Of a stretch of 64,000 bases of DNA, positions 21,832 to 30,250 are shown in pieces. Numbering within the stretch: position 1 is the stretch's first letter; each line of letters opens with the position of its first letter. Origin of the DNA: Bacillus sp. Marseille-Q3570 (GTDB lineage: Bacteria; Bacillota; Bacilli; Bacillales; Fictibacillaceae); the NCBI RefSeq assembly GCF_946151055.1, contig NZ_CAMGYZ010000007.1:62001-126000 (forward strand), given 5' to 3'. Position numbers and translations under genes: made by a program. Below the pieces are notes generated by a model. It had not been told where the DNA came from and ran no database searches. It was given only the letters and a program-made list of their open reading frames with translations.

Positions 21832-23700
21832 ATGGCTATTTCTGATTTGCTATCGAAAGTATTGCTGAAACTTGAAGCTGAAAATAAAAACGACGTGATT
21901 GATGAACTGTCTAGTGCACTTCATCAAGCAGGGAAAATCTCAGATCTGAACACATTCAAGGAAGCGATTTTAAAAAGGGAAATGGAGAGCACGACCGGTA
22001 TTGGCGAAGGGATAGCGATCCCACATGCAAAAAGCAGTGCAGTAAACGAGCCGTGTATCGTCTTCGGCCGTTCAGATGCTGGTCTCGATTATGAAGCACT
22101 TGATGGCCAACCTAGTCATCTGTTCTTTATGATTGCGGTTCCTGAGGGGGCAAATAATGAACATTTGAATGCCTTGTCAAAATTATCGAGTTACCTGATG
22201 GAACCCGGGTTCAAGGAAACTTTGCTAAAGGCTGGAAAAGAAGAGGATGTCTTCAACGCGTTCAAGGAAAAAGAGCAAAGTGAAGGGGATGCGGATACGG
22301 AAGAAGAGGAAAACAAAGTTTCTGTCGATGAGACACTCTCCCGCAAGAAGGTTGTTGCTGTAACCGGTTGTCCAACCGGAATCGCCCACACCTTCATGGC
22401 CGCTGATAACTTGAAAGCCAAAGCAAAAGAACTCGGTTATGACATCAAAGTCCAGACGAACGGTTCCGGCGGGGTGAAGAACGAACTGACGAAACAAGAT
22501 ATCGCAGAAGCGGATGGCGTCATTGTTGCTGCAAGTACGAAGGTCGATCTTGCACCATTTGTAGGAAAGCCACTCGTTCAAGCACCTGTAACTGATGGAA
22601 TCCGTGAACCGGAACGCTTGTTGAAAAAAGCTGCAGAAGGTGATGCATCCATTTATCAAGGAGATTCTTCTTCAAGCCGAGAAGCGAATGATTCTGAAAG
22701 ATCTGAAGGGAGAAGCGGTTTTTACAAGCACTTGATGAACGGCGTTTCAAACATGCTTCCACTTGTTGTCGGTGGCGGAATTTTGATCGCATTATCTTTC
22801 CTGATTGATATTGACGGAAACAATCCTATCGCAAAATTGTTCATGACAATAGGAGGGGATAATGCATTCTTCCTGCTGGTTCCGGTCCTTTCTGGATTCA
22901 TTGCAATGAGTATTGCCGATCGTCCCGGCTTAGCTCCTGGTCTTGTCGGTGGACTGATGGCAGCCAATGGCGGTGCGGGTTTCCTCGGTGGATTGATTGC
23001 CGGATTCCTTGCGGGTTATGCAGTGGTATTATTGAAAAAGATGTTCCATAACCTACCTCAATCCCTTGAAGGATTGAAGCCGGTTTTGCTGTACCCGTTA
23101 TTCGGTATTTTGATCACAGGAGTAGTGATGAACTTAATAATTGGACCGCTTGGCGGGTTCAATGAATGGTTGAAGGATGCACTCAGCAGTTTAGGCACAG
23201 GAAATGCCGTCCTACTGGGCATCATAATCGGTGGTATGATGGCGATTGATATGGGAGGTCCGATCAATAAGGCTGCCTACACGTTTGGAATTGCACTTGT
23301 TGAAGCTGGGACGTATGGACCGATGGCTGCAATCATGGCAGGTGGGATGGTTCCGCCGCTCGGGATGGCGATTGCGACCACAATTTTCAAAAGCCGCTTC
23401 AACAAACAAGAACGTGAAGCAGGGAAAACGGCATATATACTCGGAGCTTCATTCATTACAGAAGCTGCGATTCCATTTGCAGCTGCGGATCCTGTGCGGG
23501 TGATTTCAGCTTCGGTTGTTGGTTCAGCCTTAGCTGGGGGCCTCGCGATGCTTTTCGGAAACGCAACACCAGCACCACATGGAGGACTGTTCGTCATCTT
23601 GACCGTAGAGAATGCTATACTTTATATCATCGCGATTCTAGCAGGAGCGCTGCTAACAGCCTTCTTGACTGGCATACTGAAAAAATCAAAAACTGTATAA
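21832..23700 (+). CDS. fruA: Fructose-specific PTS enzyme IIABC
   Basis: This 622-residue membrane transporter phosphorylates fructose to fructose-1-phosphate on import. The IIA domain (about 1-145) has the phospho-His in AIPHAKS (near 65). The IIB domain (about 168-265) has the phospho-Cys in VTGCPTGIAHTFMAAD (near 180). A Ser/Glu-rich linker leads to IIC (about 290-622), with many membrane helices and IDMGGPINKAAY. RBS AAGGAGGAG precedes ATG 21832. The order IIA-IIB-IIC is that of Bacillus FruA. Confidence 0.95.
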   Translation: MAISDLLSKVLLKLEAENKNDVIDELSSALHQAGKISDLNTFKEAILKREMESTTGIGEGIAIPHAKSSAVNEPCIVFGRSDAGLDYEALDGQPSHLFFMIAVPEGANNEHLNALSKLSSYLMEPGFKETLLKAGKEEDVFNAFKEKEQSEGDADTEEEENKVSVDETLSRKKVVAVTGCPTGIAHTFMAADNLKAKAKELGYDIKVQTNGSGGVKNELTKQDIAEADGVIVAASTKVDLAPFVGKPLVQAPVTDGIREPERLLKKAAEGDASIYQGDSSSSREANDSERSEGRSGFYKHLMNGVSNMLPLVVGGGILIALSFLIDIDGNNPIAKLFMTIGGDNAFFLLVPVLSGFIAMSIADRPGLAPGLVGGLMAANGGAGFLGGLIAGFLAGYAVVLLKKMFHNLPQSLEGLKPVLLYPLFGILITGVVMNLIIGPLGGFNEWLKDALSSLGTGNAVLLGIIIGGMMAIDMGGPINKAAYTFGIALVEAGTYGPMAAIMAGGMVPPLGMAIATTIFKSRFNKQEREAGKTAYILGASFITEAAIPFAAADPVRVISASVVGSALAGGLAMLFGNATPAPHGGLFVILTVENAILYIIAILAGALLTAFLTGILKKSKTV

Positions 23701-23715
23701 CAAACCATTTTGATG

Positions 23716-23747
23716 AGGTGATCCTATGTAAGGGGATCACCTTTTTA
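23716..23747 (+). terminator. Terminator of the fruRKA operon
   Basis: AGGTGATCC (23716-23724) pairs with GGATCACCT (23734-23742), followed by TTTT. Confidence 0.9.
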
Positions 23748-23751
23748 CATT

Positions 23752-23810
23752 TGAAGAAAGTATACATACTTTCTTCAATATAAGGGCAACTAGGGCTTGG
23801 TCAAGTTTTC
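23752..23810 (-). repeat. Module B dispersed repeat, copy B5
   Basis: GAAGAAAGTATACATACTTT is followed by CTTC, then CAACTAGGGCTTGG and CAAGTTTTCT. On the minus strand this is module B with a shortened middle. It follows the fruA terminator directly. Confidence 0.8.
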
Positions 23811-23851
23811 TCTATCTGGACAAAGCCGGTATAAGATAACCTATGAATTTC

Positions 23852-24112
23852 CTATTCCTCTTCTTCATCTGTTTCTTCTGCAGCAAGCCAGGATAATGCT
23901 TCTCTGATCAAGTTGTTCATTTTTTTGTTGATGAATTCCTCTCCGTATTTTTCTTTGGCGTCTTCCAAATCGGAAAGGACCCGATCATCCAGGCGGATGA
24001 TCGGTTTATCCTCTTCAATATCGTTAAAAAGTTCGATGATGGCATCTAGTCCTTCTGACATCCTGTCAATTGAACGACTGAACTCATTGTATTCCCGTTT
24101 GACCGCTTTCAT
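23852..24112 (-). CDS. Small acidic helical protein, unknown function
   Basis: This 86-residue protein starts MKAVKREYNEFSRSIDRMSE and ends in a run of Glu and Asp. The middle (KPIIRLDDRVLSDLEDAKEK, then FINKKMNNLIREALSWLA) looks helical and could be a small DNA- or protein-binding domain of the kind found in antitoxins, but no partner toxin gene is adjacent. I do not recognise the family. The start at 24112 has RBS AGGAGGT; an in-frame ATG farther upstream has none. There is no membrane segment. Confidence 0.7.
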   Translation of the reverse strand: MKAVKREYNEFSRSIDRMSEGLDAIIELFNDIEEDKPIIRLDDRVLSDLEDAKEKYGEEFINKKMNNLIREALSWLAAEETDEEEE

Positions 24113-24237
24113 TGGGTACCTCCTGTACAATTAAAATAATGTTTACTATGATGGTGTGAATTTACAGAGTAATATAAGACGTATCTAAAAAACAGACTGC
24201 GTTAATGTTTGGATTTGCTAAGTTTAGTTTCGTAGAG

Positions 24238-24382
24238 GTCAACTAAAGCTAAGGAAAGCTTCGGCAGCGTTACATCGCACGAAGAAAATGCAAATTTTAT
24301 CTTCGAGAAGTCTCGAAACACCTTGCTCTCCAATCAACTTACACAAGGTGAGTTTTTAAAAATGACTCAAAAGCAACTATCT
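24238..24382 (-). repeat. Mosaic repeat A, truncated copy A4 (left end plus module I)
   Basis: On the minus strand it carries GCTTTTGAGTCATTTTTAAA, the CACCTTG/CAAGGTG stem-loop, and then module I (TCGAAGATAAAATTTGCATT and CGAAGCTTTCCTTAG). It ends in TAGTTGACC without any of the repeat A core. It confirms that module I occurs outside A1. Confidence 0.8.
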
Positions 24383-24400
24383 TTTAGATAAGAGCCCAAA

Positions 24401-24430
24401 TAAAAAGCATCCAGCATGAAGCTGGATGCT
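24401..24430 (-). terminator. Terminator of the SASP gene
   Basis: On the minus strand AGCATCCAGC and GCTGGATGCT (24406-24415, 24421-24430) form a perfect 10-bp stem with a 5-nt loop, followed by TTTTA. Confidence 0.92.
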
Positions 24431-24444
24431 CTTCCCGGGGTTGA

Positions 24445-24645
24445 TTAGTATCTTCCGCCCATTTGTTGTTGAGCCATTTGTACAAGACGCTTAGTGATTT
24501 CTCCACCAACAGAACCGTTAGCACGAGAAGTAGTGTCTGGCCCAAGTTGTACACCGAACTCTCCAGCAATTTCGCTTTTCATAGCGTCGATTGCTGCTCT
24601 TGCACCTTGAACTACCAATTGGTTATTGTTTCCTTGCTGTGCCAT
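24445..24645 (-). CDS. Alpha/beta-type small acid-soluble spore protein
   Basis: This 66-residue SASP coats and protects DNA in the dormant spore. It shows both family signatures: [20 protein letters not shown], where the GPR protease cuts inside EIAGEFG (near residue 30), and [29 protein letters not shown] supports ATG 24645. Expression is expected in the forespore from sigma-G. It shows that the host forms endospores. Confidence 0.95.
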   Translation of the reverse strand: MAQQGNNNQLVVQGARAAIDAMKSEIAGEFGVQLGPDTTSRANGSVGGEITKRLVQMAQQQMGGRY

Positions 24646-24673
24646 TTGAATAGCCTCCTTCAATTGTCGTTCT

Positions 24674-24738
24674 AGATTGAGAAAAGGTAATTATGTACCT
24701 TTCAATCTAAGTATTTGAGAAAATAGGAAAACCATTCG
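24674..24738 (-). promoter_or_regulatory. Sigma-G-like promoter and leader hairpin of the SASP gene
   Basis: On the minus strand CGAATG (24733-24738) and AATACTT (24709-24715) are separated by 17 nt, a fair match to the sigma-G boxes TGAATA and CATACTA. The transcript would then begin near an imperfect hairpin (24674-24708): AGATTGA...TCAATCT with AAAGGTA/TACCTTT inside. This could stabilise the long-lived forespore mRNA; that role is inferred. Confidence 0.5.
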
Positions 24739-24885
24739 AGGGAATTTATGGTAATTTATTTTATTATTGATATTTTATAGATAGATATTATTTACAAAAA
24801 GCTGTATTCGCATAGAATATTGTCATTTAGTTTGTGAAATGTGCGCACTTTCCAGGGCAATCTTAAACCCTTTGAAAACAGCTTT

Positions 24886-26901
24886 TTATGATGTTCTGTT
24901 AATATCTACATAACAGGTGAAAAAGGTTGCTCCTTTACCGAGGTCAGAAAGTTCATCTGAGGTGAGGAAGTTGATGGAATACTGTTCTTTTTCTGCATCG
25001 TCCCACCATAATCCTTGCGTGATCAAAACACCCTCTGAAACATCTTCTGTCACCTCAGCTTGCAGGCTGACAGATCCTAAATCATTGAACAATTCAATAA
25101 AATCACTATTTTTAATGTTGCGAGACTCCGCATCTGATGGATGGATATAAACGACAGGTTTCTCAAGAGCCTGTAAACTTTTCTGGTTTGAAAATGTTGA
25201 ATTGAGAAACTGATGATTCGGCCCAGAAATCAGTTGGAAAGGCTTTGATCGGTACTCAGATTGTTTCGTTTGATCAAGGAGTTTATCAACTGAAGACGTC
25301 AGCTCAATTTTTCCAGACGATGTTGGAATCTTTTCAGGAAAGGTCGTTGTTTTATCGAGCTTCAATTTTGCCCAGCCATCCTTTTTCAATTGTTCAAAGG
25401 TGATACCGTCCATGTATGGACTTCCTCTGTTGTCCAACGCGTCGCGAATCATATCTTCTTCTGTATCTTGAAAGCATGCCTCCTCAAAGCCCATCCGTTT
25501 AGCAAGCTGTTTGAAAAGGGTGAAATTCGATTTACATTCTCCTAAAGGTGCCATGACAGGTTCATTCAACTGGATATATAGATGCCAGTATGACTTGTAT
25601 ATATCCAGGTTCTCAAAATGACTCGTGGCAGGAAGCACAATATCGGCATAACGGCAGCTATCTGTCAAAAACAGATCATGTACCACCGTGAATAGATCGT
25701 CTCTCATCAATCCTTTCCGGACGAGCTTCTGGTTTGGGGCGACTTGAGCGGGATTGCTGTTATAGACGAATAAGGCTTTGATCGGATCGTCTGTATTTTG
25801 GAGTGCTAGTCCGATTTGATTCATATTCGTCGATGGACCTGCATGGTTGGGATGGAGATCGGGCCGTTGCAGTTTATAGGTATTCCACTCTGCGTAACCT
25901 GCATTCCCTTTCAATGCCCCTCCGCCAATCTTTCCCCATTGACCAGTCAAAGCGGGGAGACAGGATATCAACCTTGTACTCCGCCCGCCGTTTTTATGAT
26001 GCTGAAGTCCATTCCCGATCCGTAAGAAGGAAGGTGAAGTCGTGCCATACATTTCGGCAAGTTCTTGCAATTGCTCTATCTTCAATCCTGTCTGCGCAGC
26101 AACCTTCTCAGGTAAGTATTCCCCTGCGCGTTTTTTCAAATCCTCATATCCACTCGTGTACCGGTCGATGAAAGTGCGGTCGATCCATTCGTTTTTTATG
26201 AGGAGATGCATAATGCCGAGTGCGAGTGCATCATCTGAACCAGGTTTGATTTGGTAAAAGTGATCCGCCCATTTTGCAGTACGGTTCCGATGCACATCGA
26301 TGACGACGATCTTAGCACCATTTTTCCGGGCTTTATTTGCATAGATCACTTGATGGAGATTTGTACTGATCAAATTGCATCCCCAGACGATGATCAATTT
26401 GGAATGGATCGTTTCTTCAGGATCGATTCCAACCGATTTCCCCATTGTGACTTTATACCCTTCAGCACCAGCTGTATTGCAGATGGTACGCTCGAGGTTA
26501 CGAGCTCCCAGGCGGTTGAAGAATCGTCGATCCATGCCCTCACTGTTGATGATCCCCATATTCCCGAAAAAGCTGTATGGAAGGATCGCTTGACTGCCAT
26601 GCTTCTCGATGATCTTGTTGTAACGTGTGGTCATCTCATCATACGCCTGGTCCCATGTAATTCGTTCAAAAGAAAAGTCACCCTTTTTCCCCGTTCGTCT
26701 CATCGGATAGAGGAGGCGATCTGGATTATGGGTCCGTTCAGGCATTTTTCGTACTTTATGACAGATCGTCCCTTTTGTAACAGGGTGATCAGGATTTCCA
26801 TCTACTTTCGTTATTTTGCCATTTTCTTTTTCCACCAGAAGACTGCATGTATCTGGGCAGTCCAATGGACAGACGGAGCGATGGTATGTTTTCGTAGTCA
26901 A
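24886..26901 (-). CDS. Molybdopterin oxidoreductase with 4Fe-4S cluster (YoaE-like)
   Basis: This 671-residue enzyme belongs to the DMSO reductase/formate dehydrogenase superfamily. The N-terminal 4Fe-4S binding site is CPLDCPDTC at residues 11-19 with the last Cys in GTICHK (near 47). The molybdopterin-binding region contains GCNLISTNLHQV and YNSNPAQVAPNQ, and the C-terminal dinucleotide-binding domain begins near ISGPNHQFLNSTF. There is no twin-arginine signal, so it is cytoplasmic. Size and sequence style fit B. subtilis YoaE, whose substrate is unknown. No partner subunits are adjacent. The start at 26901 has an AAGGAG-type RBS. Confidence 0.9.
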   Translation of the reverse strand: MTTKTYHRSVCPLDCPDTCSLLVEKENGKITKVDGNPDHPVTKGTICHKVRKMPERTHNPDRLLYPMRRTGKKGDFSFERITWDQAYDEMTTRYNKIIEKHGSQAILPYSFFGNMGIINSEGMDRRFFNRLGARNLERTICNTAGAEGYKVTMGKSVGIDPEETIHSKLIIVWGCNLISTNLHQVIYANKARKNGAKIVVIDVHRNRTAKWADHFYQIKPGSDDALALGIMHLLIKNEWIDRTFIDRYTSGYEDLKKRAGEYLPEKVAAQTGLKIEQLQELAEMYGTTSPSFLRIGNGLQHHKNGGRSTRLISCLPALTGQWGKIGGGALKGNAGYAEWNTYKLQRPDLHPNHAGPSTNMNQIGLALQNTDDPIKALFVYNSNPAQVAPNQKLVRKGLMRDDLFTVVHDLFLTDSCRYADIVLPATSHFENLDIYKSYWHLYIQLNEPVMAPLGECKSNFTLFKQLAKRMGFEEACFQDTEEDMIRDALDNRGSPYMDGITFEQLKKDGWAKLKLDKTTTFPEKIPTSSGKIELTSSVDKLLDQTKQSEYRSKPFQLISGPNHQFLNSTFSNQKSLQALEKPVVYIHPSDAESRNIKNSDFIELFNDLGSVSLQAEVTEDVSEGVLITQGLWWDDAEKEQYSINFLTSDELSDLGKGATFFTCYVDINRTS

Positions 26902-27050
26902 TGCTGTTGCTCCTTTCTTAATGTGAACGTGATTTTAATAAAGATTAACATTTTACAGAAAAAAATATAAGTATCTTGCAGGAACTTATCAGGTAGATGT
27001 CTAATCATAGTAACGAACAAATGTTCTCAATTTTGACAGGAGGGTTTATA

Positions 27051-27416
27051 ATGAATCGAGTCGTACATTTTGAAATTCAGGTAGCGGAACCGGAGAAGTC
27101 TGCAGCGTTTTTCAAAAACGTTTTCGGTTGGAAAGTGGAAAAATGGGATGGGCCGGATGAATATTGGCTTGTCCAAACAGGAGAAGGATCGGATGGTATT
27201 GATGGAGGATTGATGAAGTCACCAGACGGAGAAACACGTACCATCAATGTAATCCATGTACAATCAGTAGATGAGTTTTCATCTAAAATAGAAGCGGAAG
27301 GCGGAAAAATTGTTGTTCCGAAAATGCCTATCCCTGGTGTGGGGTATGTCGCCTATGCGAATGATGTAAATGGATATTTGTTCGGATATATGCATGATGA
27401 TCCCGAGGCGAAATGA
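27051..27416 (+). CDS. VOC/glyoxalase-like protein
   Basis: This 121-residue single-domain vicinal-oxygen-chelate protein starts MNRVVHFEIQVAEPEKSAAF, then FFKNVFGWKVEKWDG, and ends with VAYANDVNGYLFGYMHDD. This is the typical beta-alpha-beta pattern of a half-module that dimerises. The ligand is unknown. RBS CAGGAGGG supports ATG 27051 over the longer ORF start at 26997. It converges on citA. Confidence 0.82.
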   Translation: MNRVVHFEIQVAEPEKSAAFFKNVFGWKVEKWDGPDEYWLVQTGEGSDGIDGGLMKSPDGETRTINVIHVQSVDEFSSKIEAEGGKIVVPKMPIPGVGYVAYANDVNGYLFGYMHDDPEAK

Positions 27417-27544
27417 TTTTAGAGTAGGAAGACCCAAAACATCGATGAAAATTGAAGTTCAGGTCCTTTTTATTCTGAAAAGCTATTTTTAGGTAAGTGA
27501 AAAAACAAAGTTGATGTTCCATCTGCCAGAGGGCTACGAAAAAA

Positions 27545-27730
27545 TTAGAGGACATCTGTTCCGTTATGTGTGACAAAAAGTGGTTTTCTCAAAAATTAGA
27601 AGACAACTGGTACGTTACTCGGGTATTTCCGAGCAGTTTTAGCTCCTTTTTTTACAAATAACGACTCTTGTGTCCTCTAAATTCTTGAATGAAGGTGTTT
27701 TGGGGAAATAACGACTCTGGTGTCCTCTAA
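27545..27730. repeat. Convergent-junction quartet repeat, locus 1 (two direct, two inverted units)
   Basis: Two forward units, TTAGAGGACATCTGTTCCGT (from 27545) and TTAGAAGACAACTGGTACGT (from 27596), start 51 nt apart. They are followed by two inverted units starting at 27657 and 27707, 50 nt apart, each AATAACGACTCT, then T or G, then TGTGTCCTCTAA or GTGTCCTCTAA. Total length is 186 nt. It lies between the stops of a plus-strand and a minus-strand gene. The same layout and total length recur at 57953-58138. Forward and inverted halves can pair into long imperfect hairpins. Confidence 0.9.
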
Positions 27731-27758
27731 AAAGTTTTGAGGGGCTTCTGCATCATTT

Positions 27759-28847
27759 TCACTTCGGCATCCGTCCGATATACAGGGACGAAGGACGGAT
27801 GATCCTGTTATTTTCATTTTGCTCAAATACATTTGCAATCCAACCGACAACACGACTCATCGTAAAAGTAGATGTGAATAGGTCTGTCGGTAAAGCTAAT
27901 GCTTTCAATATTGCAGCTGCATAGAATTCTACATTCGTATATAGCTTTCTACCTGGTTTGTATTCTTCAAGCAGCTTGATCGCGATCCTTTCTACCTGAT
28001 TGGCCAGATCAAACCATGGGTCATCTTCTGCAAGCTCTGAAGTGATTGCTTTTAATGCCCTTGCACGAGGATCCTGGGTCTTATATACACGATGACCGAA
28101 ACCCATTAATTTTTCACCTTGCTCTATTAATCGTCTCAAATGATTTTCAGCCTGGTCGGCTGTGCCGATATTTTGGAGGAGATCAATCACACCAGAGGGA
28201 GCACCGCCATGAAGGGGACCTTTCATAGCACCGATCGCACCAGTTATGGATGAAACGAGATCGGATTGAGTTGAAGAGATGACCCTCGCTGCAAAGGTCG
28301 ATGCATTCATCCCATGCTCCATCGTCAGAATAAGGTATGCTGTCAGCGCCTTCACATGGGATTCTTTCGGTCCTTCACCTTCTAACATGTACAGATAGTT
28401 GGCTACATGATCAAGTTTCTGATCAGGCTCTACCGGATCAAGTCCTTGTAAGGATCGGTGCCGATAGGCGATGATGGTAGGAATTATAGAGGTGATCCGA
28501 GTGGCTTGCCCTATGGTTGATGGCCATCCAAAATCCATCGTACCCTTAGAAGATAAAATCGTTCTGATGACACTCATCATATCCATATCTTCTGGCAGGG
28601 CGTTCAAGATTGTTTCATCTGTAGAAGTCAACGAACGCTGGGCTTTCATTTTTTCTTTGAAGTCAATGAGTTGTTGGTTTGTGGGGAGCTGTTGATTCCA
28701 TAAAAGATAGGTTGTTTCTTCAAAAGATTTCGTTTTAGCGATCTCTTCCGCCCAATAGCCCCGATAGACCAGTAAACCTTTTTCACCGTCCACTAAGCTG
28801 ATTGTGGATTGAGCTGTTACAATACCATCCAAACCTTCTTTGATCAT
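27759..28847 (-). CDS. citA: Citrate synthase (CitA-type)
   Basis: This 362-residue protein condenses oxaloacetate and acetyl-CoA to citrate. The catalytic His residues lie in MEHGMNAST (near 176) and MGFGHRVYKTQDPRA (near 250). The third catalytic position reads NVEFYAAAIL, with Glu where major citrate synthases have Asp; from memory the minor Bacillus CitA also has this. The gene is divergent from a LysR regulator, the citA-citR arrangement of B. subtilis, which supports the symbol. RBS AAAGGAGTG precedes ATG 28847. It is the minor citrate synthase by analogy. Confidence 0.9.
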   Translation of the reverse strand: MIKEGLDGIVTAQSTISLVDGEKGLLVYRGYWAEEIAKTKSFEETTYLLWNQQLPTNQQLIDFKEKMKAQRSLTSTDETILNALPEDMDMMSVIRTILSSKGTMDFGWPSTIGQATRITSIIPTIIAYRHRSLQGLDPVEPDQKLDHVANYLYMLEGEGPKESHVKALTAYLILTMEHGMNASTFAARVISSTQSDLVSSITGAIGAMKGPLHGGAPSGVIDLLQNIGTADQAENHLRRLIEQGEKLMGFGHRVYKTQDPRARALKAITSELAEDDPWFDLANQVERIAIKLLEEYKPGRKLYTNVEFYAAAILKALALPTDLFTSTFTMSRVVGWIANVFEQNENNRIIRPSSLYIGRMPK

Positions 28848-28901
28848 CTAGATCACTCCTTTGGTAAATGTTTCTTGATTCTATTGTAAAATGAGCATAC
28901 G

Positions 28902-28937
28902 ATTAATACTAATAAACAATTAATCTATAATCGATTA
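28902..28937. promoter_or_regulatory. Probable CitR binding region between citA and citR
   Basis: ATTAAT-N11-ATTAAT (28902-28907 and 28919-28924) is a T-N11-A style LysR box, followed by the palindrome TAATCGATTA (28928-28937). Both lie in the 122-nt divergent spacer where a LysR regulator would act on both genes. Confidence 0.55.
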
Positions 28938-28969
28938 AGAACCATAATGGATCAGGAGGCGAGGTACGG

Positions 28970-29854
28970 ATGCAAATACGGTGGTTACAGACATTTGTCA
29001 TCGCTGCAAAATATGAAAATTATCGGGTAGCTTCTGAGAAACTATACATATCCCAACCCACGATTACCGTTCATATTCACCATCTTGAAGAGGAATTAGG
29101 GTGTAAGTTATTCAAAAAGAATGGTAGGAACATCTCTTTAACCGAATCTGGAAAGCACTACCTGCCCTTTGCGCATGCTATGTTACGTTCATTCAATGAT
29201 GGATTGGAGTCGCTGTCCAGCTGGCAGCAAGGCTATGAGAGGAAATTGACACTTGCAGTATCACCATTGATTGCCGCCTCGATACTCTCATACATAGTGA
29301 AGGAATTCATGAATGAACACCCACACATAGAAGTTGGGATCCAAGTCGCCGAATCAAATGAAATCAGTTCACTCGTCTATGAGCAGAAGGCGGATCTCGG
29401 TATCTCGAGAACAAGTGCCATCCATCCAGGTCTACATTGTGTCACTTTATATGAGGATCCAGTAATTACAGTTGCAGCACATGACGGAGGTGACAGTGAA
29501 ACGAGTCCCCCGATTGAATTGCATGAGTTATTGCGTCATGGTATGCTCCTTACCCACAACCACCCATTGTATTGGGATGATTTGATTTCCAGGGTCAGGA
29601 TGCTTGAACCGACTGTCAGAACGATGGTCGTGACGCAGGTGAATGTGGCGAAGCGGTTCATTGAAGAAGGAATCGGTTTCTCATTTTTGCCCCGATCTTC
29701 TGTAAATAGGGAACTGCTAGAAGGACGGATCCTGGAAATACATACAGATGCGCTGCAACTTCCAATCGCCCATACCTATCTGATTCAGAAGGATACGAAT
29801 GAGGAGATACAACAATTCATTGGATTCATAAACCGCTACTATCTCGGAGCATAA
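28970..29854 (+). CDS. citR: LysR-family regulator of citA
   Basis: This 294-residue protein has a winged helix-turn-helix start (MQIRWLQTFVIAAKYENYRV, SEKLYISQPTITVHIHHLEE, residues 1-60) and a periplasmic-binding-like effector domain (about 90-290). It is divergent from citA as in B. subtilis, where CitR represses citA. RBS AGGAGGCGAGG precedes ATG 28970. Effector unknown. Confidence 0.87.
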   Translation: MQIRWLQTFVIAAKYENYRVASEKLYISQPTITVHIHHLEEELGCKLFKKNGRNISLTESGKHYLPFAHAMLRSFNDGLESLSSWQQGYERKLTLAVSPLIAASILSYIVKEFMNEHPHIEVGIQVAESNEISSLVYEQKADLGISRTSAIHPGLHCVTLYEDPVITVAAHDGGDSETSPPIELHELLRHGMLLTHNHPLYWDDLISRVRMLEPTVRTMVVTQVNVAKRFIEEGIGFSFLPRSSVNRELLEGRILEIHTDALQLPIAHTYLIQKDTNEEIQQFIGFINRYYLGA

Positions 29855-29884
29855 GGAAAGAGCAATGTTATAGTGGATCTTTCC

Positions 29885-30156
29885 CTTAAAGAAATACAAG
29901 CATATTAAGGGAAAAAGATTTCCACCCTGAAAATAAAATCCGCTATTACCTCAAATTGCTAGGAGAAGTCGGCGAATTGTCAGAAGTCATTCGAAAAGAC
30001 AAACGAATGGGGGTATTCGAAAGGAACGATCGAAGAAGAATCATACGACGTACTGTATTATGTGATCGCAACGCCAACGTCTATGATATCGATTTGGATG
30101 AGTGCATGGCCCACAAGGAAAAACTGAACAATCTGAAAAATTGGATTGACCAATAA
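29885..30156 (+). pseudogene. Decayed MazG-like nucleotide pyrophosphohydrolase
   Basis: Pieces of one MazG-type protein can be read in different frames: LKEIQAY (from 29885), then KDFHPENKIRYYLKLLGEVG with ELSEVIRKDKRMG (the helix with EVGEL metal residues), then in the next frame SKGTIEEESYDVLYYVIA (the second EExxD motif), then back to NANVYDIDLDECMAHKEKLN. At least three shifts are needed, two of which compensate around 30020-30075. No intact start with RBS is seen. In life such enzymes remove aberrant nucleoside triphosphates; this one is likely dead unless the sequence contains errors. Confidence 0.75.
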
Positions 30157-30250
30157 AAGTGGTGCAAATTTATCGATCCCGTTTTATAATAGGTTTATAT
30201 ATTTAGAGACTCGAAATACTTTTCGATCGTATGAGAGGGGATAGACGACC

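Noticed and set aside
23852-24112. Antitoxin of a toxin-antitoxin pair
   Set aside because: Size and helical look would fit, but no toxin-like gene is adjacent on either side.
24797-24887. Terminator made of AAAAAGCTGT and ACAGCTTTTT
   Set aside because: The arms are about 70 nt apart with no supporting inner structure, so I do not call it.
26251-26970. 239-codon ORF antisense to the molybdopterin oxidoreductase
   Set aside because: It is the shadow of a gene with clear cofactor motifs on the other strand; composition is atypical.
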